From Panicum virgatum (Eukaryota > Streptophyta > Magnoliopsida > Poales > Poaceae): a stretch of DNA of 64,000 nt. Below are positions 56,480 to 64,000 of the stretch, piece after piece. The position numbers and the translations under genes were made by a program. The DNA is taken from NCBI RefSeq assembly GCF_016808335.1, contig NC_053139.1, forward strand, positions 19,220,782 to 19,284,781, in the 5' to 3' direction. Numbering within the stretch: position 1 is the first letter of the stretch; each line of letters opens with the position of its first letter. Below the pieces are notes generated by a model, which saw nothing but the letters and a program-made list of their open reading frames with translations, was not told the DNA's origin and did not search any database.

Positions 56480-59400
56480 TGTAACACCCGATTTACAAAA
56501 GGACATAAACCGAGCAATCATATACATGCCAGGATCAAGTCACACATATATACAATAGAATGAATAGTATATCATAGACATATCACGTTAAAAGATATAA
56601 TAAAGCGAATACGAATGTTATTTATTACATTAATGACAAAATGTCTGATATAGCGGAAGCGTAAAGTACAAGTACGAAACTCGGAAGCTGGGCACCACAG
56701 GGACGTCGACTGGGAGATGAAACGGCTAGAATTCCTCGTAGTCCTGGTAGCGCTGAGCGAACTCCCTCGCGTCGGCAGGAACTGAGCAGCAGTAGAGTAT
56801 CCCCAAGAGGAAAAAGAGTAGAATAGGCAAGAGTGAGTACACAACTTGTACTCAACAAGTATAACACAAACTATGAGGCTCTAAGGTTGGCTGACTAAAC
56901 TGCATTAGCTTTTAAGTCTTGGCAAAATTTTATTAAAGCTATTTACTACAAGTGGATGAATTACCATAAACCCAGTTACACAGTAATTAATCAGAATTAA
57001 TTAGGTTACTACTGAGAACCAAACCGAAACCACCAAGGTAACCCCGAGAGGCACCCCCTCGTCGGAAGGAGATAACCCCACTAATCAAAAGGAGGATCTG
57101 GGCTGCTCATGACCGTGAGCACGGCTAGTATACCAGTTTTACACTCTGCAGAGGTTGCACATCTTTACCCACAAGTCGTGAGCTACGCTAGTTGTTCATC
57201 ACACTTCCTTAGGTGAGATGACTAGCAAACTCACTACGAGGCCGTTACAAAGGACACGTTGGTAAGGTGTAACCGCTAAGGATTCAGGCAATGCAACGAT
57301 GGTACCCACCTCGAGGGGTACGCAGACCAAGCCTCGTAGCCTGGGCACCATTGAAGCTCGACTCCCCTCTTGCCCCGTCGGTAAGTTACTCCCGAACCAA
57401 AATGGCCTAATTAGTAAGCCAAGACCGTCCCATTCCAGTCTTGTGGTAGCGCTGTTGTCCCAGGTTGTCGCTCTATAAACCGGTCCTTATGGAGAGTGGC
57501 CAACCAGGCAGTAAGCACCGTGCTGGTCCCCTAAACCATGTTTCTAACAAAACCAATTTTAACGAGACGTGAGCCACTCAAGCCACACAGAGGGCCACTC
57601 TCAGAATTAAGTTGCATATACCATTAATCAAATTAATTAAAAAGGACCAAGTGTGTTATAGCGCGGCACCTAGCACAACTAACCAAAATGCAACCCAAAG
57701 GATATATAAAGGATATAAAGTGGCTAGGAAAGTCCTTATAGGCATACAATATTAAAATGTAGTATGAAATTGTATTTAAAAGTGATAGGTTGTTCATGTT
57801 ATACTTGCCTTCCTCGTACTGCTCCTATTGCTGCTTAAACTGGTCAGAAGACGGCTGCTCCGGGTACTGGTACTGGGGCTCCTCAGATGGATCAACGTCT
57901 ACTCACGAACACATGGCCAAAAATAATACACAACAATAAGCATACAAGAAAATACTAACAAAAGCTAAGAAACAATACATCAGTACATAAAAATAGCACA
58001 CTAAACTAGTCTAAAACTATTCTACGCATTACAACGATCCCGTGGATATAAAGAACGCCTAAAACGGAGCTAAAACGCATAATCTAGGCCAAAAACAAGA
58101 TCGAGGGACCTATTTGTAAGAAAACTGGAGTTCCAGGGGGTTTCTGGGCAAAAACCGAGGACTAAAATGTAATTAATGCTTTGCTGCAGGGACTAGCATG
58201 CAAAACTGACCGGCCAGGACTGCGGGTTCTAATATTGAAAAGTTCAGGGGGGTCCGTGCAAGATTTTGGGCCCAACTGTAAATACTTTTGAACACTGATG
58301 GATTGCGGGTTGAATTAAAGGAAGTTGGGGGGCTCTTTAGCAAAAAGGCCAAGCCGAACCGGTATCTAAGGATGAGGGCCATCGGATCTGGATCTGGTGG
58401 TTCTGGGCACAGTGGTACGCCGATCTAATCTCGGCCGTAGACTGCGGATTGGGTGGCCAGGGTAGGCTTGGCGCGTGGGGCGGCGGCGCAGGTCGCCGTC
58501 GACCTGTTCTCGCGGTGGAGCACGGCGGCGGACTCGCCGGCGCGACGAAATCGAGCGATTCCGACCCTGATTCGGCTTGGGATCGGGTCAGGTAGCTAGA
58601 GCGTGGCATGGGTGATCTACCTAGATGGTTTGTACGGGGCCGTAGGGAGCTGGATGGCGCGCGCGGCGGCGGAGGTGGTTCTGAGGGGCGGAGCTCGCCG
58701 GCGATGGCATTCTGACCACTAGAGTGGCCTATACGCCTCTACAGCGTGCGCAAAAAGTGAAGGGGCGCCAAGAAGTGCTCACCGAGGTGTGGGTCGGTCG
58801 GGGAAGCCGTGCAGGGGCAGCTGTCGACGGTGGCCGGCGGTGGCGCACGGGTAGAGCTCGGTGATGGGGATGACGGCGTGCTCCTCCGGGCTTCTTTTCC
58901 CTATGGGACGATGCGCTGTCGAGCTGTGAAGGTGGTCCAGGGGTCAGGCAGGCCGGAGATGCGCCACCGGCAAGTAATTGCAGTGGGGAGCATACTCACC
59001 GAGGTGGCGCTCTGGTGATAAATCCGGCGCGGGCGTGGTCCGTGGTCGGGGCAGCGAATCCAGAGGCGATCCTGGGCATGGGAAGCGGCTGCTGCGCAGC
59101 TCTGCAGAGTCCGGGGCGTGGCGGAGCAGAGACTCCACAGCGGCGCAGAGCCCCTACGCGGCGGAGCAATGCGAGGGCGGTGGCGCTAGGGTTAGGGGCG
59201 GCGCTGGCGTGGGGGATGAGGTGCGGAGGGCCGCGGGCGGTACTTATAGGGCGGCGAAGCGTCCTTGGCGTGCACGCCCAGGATGGAAGTCCGGCGTGAT
59301 TCCCAGCCGGGTATCTCGGTGGGGCGTTGCGCGCGCGGGGAGGAAGGAAGGTGGGGGATGACAGGCGGGCCATGGCTGTCAGCGGGGCGCGGCGACGCGC

Positions 59401-60044
59401 TCGCGGGGAGACGGGCGAGCGTGGGGCTGGCGCGTGGGACCGCGTGGGGGGGCGCTGGTTGACAGTGCGTTGCGCTGGGTGCGGAGGCAGGCCGGTGCGG
59501 AGTAGACTGAGCGCGGGAGGGAGCGGGCCGAGCAGGAAGGGAGAGCTGGGCCGCCTGGAAAGGATGGGAGGGGTCGGGCTGCTTAGGCGTGGGAAGGAGG
59601 GCCAACTGGCTTAGTGCGGGATGGCTGGGCCGGCACAGGGAAGGGGAGAGGAGTGTGGGCTGGACCGGGTGGGCTGCCGGGCTGGGTTTGGGAAAAGGGG
59701 AGTGGGCCACGGGCCGGTCTGATGCTGTGTTGGGTTGGAGTAGAGTTTTAGGCCCGGTTGGGGTTTCTATTTTCTCCTCCTTTCCTTTTCCTTTCTAACT
59801 CAAACTACTCAAACTAAATCTATTCCAATTCAAATTTAAATTTGAATTCAAAACCCTAGCACTCAAACAAAAAGAGCAATGCACCGGCATGAATGCAACA
59901 ACAAATTTGTCCTAAAATAAATTTTAATTACTTGTGGAACAAAAATTAGATTAAATGCAAGACTAAGCACAATAAACCTTAGAAATGTAATTAAAGCCAA
60001 TTAAATTTATTATTAAATATTAAAATTTGAATTAGGGTGTTACA
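56480..60044 (-). repeat. L1 LTR copy 2 (complete, 3565 bp)
   Basis: Full-length relative of the solo LTR at 355-3830. Its GC-rich block is ~58400-59750. Exon-like segments are 57809-57898 and 56726-56781; splice signals are retained, but exon 2 carries one CAG-to-TAG stop. Confidence 0.85.
56726..57898 (-). other. Exon-like mini-ORF, L1 LTR copy 2
   Basis: Exon 2 (57898 down to 57809) and exon 3 (56781 down to 56726) match the arrangement in the solo LTR, with identical GC donor AG|GCAAGT and CTCAG acceptor. The peptide reads VDPSEEPQYQYPEQPSSDQF, then one stop replacing Gln, then EQYEE / VPADAREFAQRYQDYEEF, stop. Confidence 0.4.
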
Positions 60045-63000
60045 CTGAACTCTCGGAAGCTGGGCGCCACAGGGACGCCGACTGGGAGACGACCGCCTAG
60101 AAGTCCTCGTACTCCTGGTAGTTCTGGGTGAACTCCTTAGCATCGCCAGGAACTGAGCAGCAGTAGAGTATCCCCAAAAAGAACAAGAGGAAAAGAGTAG
60201 AGGAGGCAAGTGTGAGTACACAACTTGTACTCAACAAGTATAACACAAACTATGAGGCTATAAGGTTGGCTGACTCAACTGCATTAGCTTTTAAGTCTGG
60301 GCAAAATTTTATTAAAGCTAATTACTACAAATTGATGAATTACCGTAAACCCAGTTATATTGTAATTAATCAAAATTAATTATGAATTACTGAGAACCAA
60401 ACCAAACCAAACCACCCGGGGAACCCCCCCTAATCAAAGGAAGATAACCCCACTAATCAAAAGGAGGATCTAGGCCGCTCATAACCATGAGCATGACTAG
60501 TATACCAGTTTTACACTCTGTAGAGGTTGCACATCTTTACCCACAAGTCGTGAGTTACACTAGTTGTTCATCACACTTCCTTAGGTGAGATGACTAGCAA
60601 ACGCACTACGAGGCCGTTACAAAGGACCACGTTGGTAAGGTGTAACCGCTAAGGATTCAGGCTCCGCAACGATGGGGCCCACCTCGAGGTGGTACAAGCA
60701 CATAACACAGACCAAGCCTCGCAGCGCAGGGACCATTGAAGGTCACCCCCTCTTGCCCCGTCGGTAAGTTACTCCCGAACCAAAATGACCTAATTAGTAA
60801 GCCAAGACCGTCCCATTCCAGTCTTGTGGTTGCGCGGTTGTCCCAGGTTGTCGCTCTATGAACCGGTCTTTATGGAGATTGGCCAACCAAGCACTAAGCA
60901 CCGTGCTGCCCCCCTAAACCAAGTTTCTAATAAGCACCGTGCTGGCACCCTAAACCAAGTTTCTAACAAAACATATTTTAAAGAGACGTAAACCGCTCAA
61001 GCATACAGCACAGAGGGTACGCTCTAGCATTAAGTAGCATATGACCATTAATCAAATTAATTAAAAAGGACCATGTGTGAGAGCACAGCACCTAGCACCA
61101 CTAACCAAAATGCAACCCAAGGTATATATGTATAAAGCATAAATGTGGCTAGGAAATCCTTATAGGCATACAATATTAAAATGCAGTATGAAATTGTATT
61201 TAATGGTGATAGGTGGTGTTCATGTTATACTTGCCTTCCTCAAAGTTCTCCTGCTGCTCAAACTGCTCTGAAGACGGTGGCTGCTCCGGGTACTGGTACT
61301 CCTCCGAAGGATCAACGTCTACTCACGATCGCAACACCAAAACAAGTCCAGCACATACACATACATGCAAACAAGAGCAAACACTAAGAAACAGTACAAC
61401 AATACATAAAAATTGCAAACAAAACTAAGCTAGAATTATTCTACATGTTACAACGATTGCGTGGACATAAAGAACACCTAAAACGGAGCTAGAACGCGAA
61501 AACTAGAGCGAAAACTAGGTCCAGGGACTAAACTGCGAGAAAAACAGAGTTTCCAGGGGTTTCTGCGCAAAAACCAGGGACCTAAACATAATTAACACAT
61601 AGACCCAGGGGCTAACACGCAAAACTACGCTGGCTGGACTGCAGGTTCTATAACCAAGAAGTTCAGGGGCTAAAGTGTTAAAAAACAGGACTCAGATGCA
61701 ATTACTTTTGAAAGCGCATGGACCGCGGGTTGATTGTGGAAAAAGGCAAGGTCTCTTTTGAAAAACTGCCTGGGCGAAGCGGTATCTTCGGATCTGATCC
61801 ATTGGATCTCGATCCGGCGGCTCAGATTCAACCGGTACACGGCTTCTAATCTTACGCGTCCATCGCGGATCGGGCGGCCAGGGTTTCACCTCGCGCGCTG
61901 GGGCGGCGGCGCTCGACGCCGGCAACAAATCCCGCGGCGGCACTCATCGGGGACTCGCCGGAGTTCACCGTTCTCGGTGCTTCGGGGGTCAAACCGACCG
62001 TGTGTGGGTCTGAGATGCTCATCACGCCATGCGTGATCCACCTGTGGCCAAAATTAGGCTCGGGGAGGCTTGGAGTGGTGAGTGCAAGGGCGGCGGCAGC
62101 TCTGCGCGGCCGTAGGCTCGCCGGCATGCGGTGTTCGTGCCGGACTAGGCTCGGGTCTGGGCGCAAAAGGATGCGTGCATGTGCACAAGGCCAACACGAG
62201 TCTGGGCAAGGTTGGCGCGCGGCGGTGCAGTGGTGCAGGGGCATCCGCCACGGCGGGGATGTGCTGGGCATCGCCGGCGATCGGTGTTCTGGTCCCCGGG
62301 GTGACCTACGTGCCACTAGATCTAGTGCAAAAGGATGGGGAGGCTGTGTGGATGCTTACCGAGGCTCGAAATCGAGCTGCGTAGCCGTGTAGGGAGGCCG
62401 GCATCGATGGCAAGCGGCGGCACACGGGCGGGGCTCGGGGTCCGGACGATGGAGCGCCCCTCCGAGCTTTTGGATACCATACTTCAACTCCTGGTGGACT
62501 TGTGGGGGTGCAACGGGGGGTCAGGGCGGCCCGAGGTTCCACGGCGGTGAGTAGTTGCTCACGATTGGACTCACCTACGGCGGCGGCTTTGCGAGCAATC
62601 TCGGCGTGTGCACGGGCCGAGGTAGGGAATGGATGGTCCTGTGATGCTCCTGGCTTCACAGCGAAGCTCCTGGGGTAGCTCGCCGGGGTTGTGGCGCGGT
62701 GGAGTAGCGGGTCCGCGGTGGCGCAGTGCTTCTGCGCAGTGGAGCTCGGCGAGGCGGCGGAGCTAGGGTTCGCGGCGGCTGCGGGGGCGAGGTGAGGTGT
62801 AGAGGGGGGCGCGGGGCATTAAAAGGAGGGGTGCCGGGGATTTTGGGCGTGTGTGCCCGGGTCTTACGCGGCGGGATCCCGGCGGGGATCACGGGAGCGC
62901 GTTGCTGCGCAGGGAAGACGGGACTGAGTGGTGGGGCCAGCGCGTTAGCAAGCGGGTGAGCAACGGTGCTCACGGCCTGAGCGGGGAGGGCGCGGCTGAT

Positions 63001-63475
63001 GCGTGGGCCAGCCTTGTCAGCGGGGCCGCACGCGCGAGCGGGCGAGCAGTAGCTGCTGGGCTAAGCGTGGAGGGCGAGCGGGAGGGGGCTGGGCTGAGCG
63101 TGGTGGGCGAGCGGGAGGGAGCTGGGCCGCGGGGGAAGCGGATTGGGCCGGCGTCGGGCAGAGGGGGTCGCGGGCTGAGGAAAGGAGGGAGTGGGCCGGC
63201 TGGGCTGCTAACTGGTTTTCCTTTCTCTTTTCCTTTTCAACTAACTCAAATCTATTTGAATTCAAACCAAATTTGAATTCAAACCCTATGCTCTCAAACC
63301 AAATAAAACTTATGCACCAGCATGAATGCACAAACAAGTTTAAACTTAGAAAATTTTTTAATTCCTTGTGAAAGAAAATTAAATTAAATGCAAGGCTAAG
63401 CATATAAACCATAGAAAATTAAATAAAACCAATTAAATTTATTATTAAATAGGAAATTTAAATTAGGGTGTTACA
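60045..63475 (-). repeat. L1 LTR copy 3 (3' end missing)
   Basis: Begins at CTGAACTCTCGGAAGC, the equivalent of ~56676 in copy 2, so the last ~196 bp (in element orientation) are missing. Exon-like segments at 61235-61318 and 60097-60152 are open and in frame. GC-rich block ~61850-63220. Confidence 0.85.
60097..61318 (-). other. Exon-like mini-ORF, L1 LTR copy 3
   Basis: Exon 2 (61318 down to 61235) is 84 bp against 90 in the other copies, a net in-frame change of six. Exon 3 is 60152 down to 60097. The peptide reads VDPSEEYQYPEQPPSSEQF, EQQENFEE, then VPGDAKEFTQNYQEYEDF, stop. Changes are mostly conservative (R/K, D/E, Y/F). GC donor and CTCAG acceptor are kept. Confidence 0.45.
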
Positions 63476-64000
63476 GCTGTGGCGCGGGGCGGCGTGTTAA
63501 ACGGGGAGGAGGGCAGTGCAGTGCTGGCGTGTGGCCCAGGGAAGGGAGGTGCGACGAGTGGGGCAGCCAAGGCGGTGGCTCGGCAGCTGGCGCGCGGAGA
63601 GGACCGGCGGTGGGACAAACCTGCGGCGAGCGGCGGCGCCCCTGTTTCAGCAGAGGAAGGAAGAAGAAAGGGTAAGGCAGGGGTGGTTTTGTGATTTTCC
63701 AAAATCTCAGGGGCCTAACTAAAAAGTAATATTTCTCATTGATCTAGGGTTCAAATAAAAAAGTGTTCAACATGAAAGTTGTGTAACTTTGCAAGATCTA
63801 CAACTTTCACGTTGGGTAAAAACTCACTAGGTCAAAGGATTTGAAACTATTTTGAAATCCGTCAATTGTTTTAAATGCAAAAGAACACAACTTAAATTTT
63901 AAATTTTCAAGGGTAATCCTAAGTATAAAATATACCTTTTTATGATGTTAAAAAAATGAAAACAAGATATGCACTTTAACCCCTTACAAAATTTGTGTTC
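63476..64000 (-). mobile_element. LARD LTR-C, continuation
   Basis: Matches 36473-37030 and 51045-51560. Continues to the window edge without a gene. Confidence 0.85.

Larger units (their letters stand above)
56480..63475 (-). mobile_element. Collapsed LTR-LTR unit of family L1
   Basis: A 6996-bp insert in LTR-C starts TGTAACACC and ends GGTGTTACA, flanked by ACTGT (56475-56479) and GCTGT (63476-63480). The one-base mismatch is explained by G-to-A in the left copy, because LTR-B has GGCTGTGGCG at this point. It consists of one complete LTR (56480-60044) joined to a second LTR (60045-63475) that lacks ~196 bp at the junction. Primer site, gag and pol are all gone. Relative to the solo LTR at 355-3830 it is inverted. 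Confidence 0.85.
27140..64000 (-). mobile_element. LARD-like composite array: LTR-INT-LTR-INT-LTR
   Basis: Three copies of a very long LTR (TGTGGCAAAACCGCC on the plus strand to ...ATTGTCACA) alternate with two copies of a short non-coding internal region. On the minus strand the order is LTR, PBS-like GCTAGTATCAGAGC, internal DNA, polypurine TAGGGGGGAAGGC, LTR. The internal DNA has no gag or pol, so it fits a large retrotransposon derivative. The array sits in a gypsy pol fragment on the left and runs off the window on the right. Three later elements are nested in it. Confidence 0.8.
53420..64000 (-). mobile_element. LARD LTR-C (split, runs off the window)
   Basis: LTR sequence lies at 53420-56479 and resumes at 63476 to the window edge. 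The nested insert is flanked by ACTGT/GCTGT. LTR-C lacks ~300 bp at about 55487, where ATGGACA joins AATTTTACACAAG. Its right end is outside the window, so the target duplication of the whole array cannot be checked. Confidence 0.8.

Noticed and set aside
1..64000. CRISPR arrays, tRNA/rRNA genes, prokaryotic operons, integrated viral genomes
   Set aside because: No spaced direct-repeat array, no tRNA cloverleaf (only primer-binding sites complementary to tRNA-Met), no rRNA, and no pararetrovirus or geminivirus motifs were recognised by eye.

Overview
This window is nuclear DNA from a grass (Poaceae; my guess is a panicoid, but no single feature proves that). The evidence is a seven-exon plant HRD1 ubiquitin-ligase gene with a GC-rich first exon, a BURP-family gene relic, Stowaway MITEs with CTCCCTCCG-type ends, and layers of nested LTR retrotransposons with monocot-style termini (TGTAACACC...GGTGTTACA) and tRNA-Met primer sites. 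No bacterial-type operon, CRISPR array, rRNA or tRNA gene was seen.

Layout. 1-7.5 kb: the 3' end of a Tat-like Ty3/gypsy element with an antisense acidic ORF and its LTR, split by a 3.5-kb solo LTR (target-site duplication TTTGT), followed by a decayed LTR carrying a Stowaway MITE. 7.5-15.6 kb: the gene island, with HRD1 promoter, leader and seven coding exons (9398-15363). A 5'-truncated RTE-type LINE with an open reverse-transcriptase frame sits in intron 1, and a LINE-tail relic in intron 4. 15.6-24.1 kb: two direct copies of the promoter plus first-exon start of a BURP gene; copy 2 is attached to a broken BURP gene (minus strand) and is interrupted by a 2.55-kb solo LTR. 24.1-27.1 kb: a gypsy LTR and a pol fragment.

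27.1-64 kb is one composite repeat: a non-coding large-LTR element (LARD-like, minus orientation) arranged LTR-INT-LTR-INT-LTR and broken by three later insertions. These are a gag-only Ty1/copia element in LTR-A, a complete but degenerate chromodomain Ty3/gypsy element in INT1, and a collapsed LTR-LTR unit in LTR-C. Most insertion points are fixed by 5-bp target-site duplications and by intact paralogous empty sites inside the window.

The only gene I expect to work for the host is HRD1, the ER-membrane E3 ligase of ER-associated degradation. Its upstream region carries a perfect TGACGTGG-type unfolded-protein-response element next to a CCAAT box.

The most unusual signal is inside the LTRs. 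Two separate long-LTR families, and probably a third, show the same exon-intron layout: GT-AG intron 1, short exon 2, intron 2 with a GC donor (AG|GCAAG), and exon 3 starting about 300-400 bp before the LTR end. In one family, three diverged copies keep a short acidic reading frame across the predicted splice, with indels only in multiples of three. This looks like an LTR-embedded spliced leader or mini-gene and is the best candidate here for something undescribed. I could not search databases, so novelty is not established.
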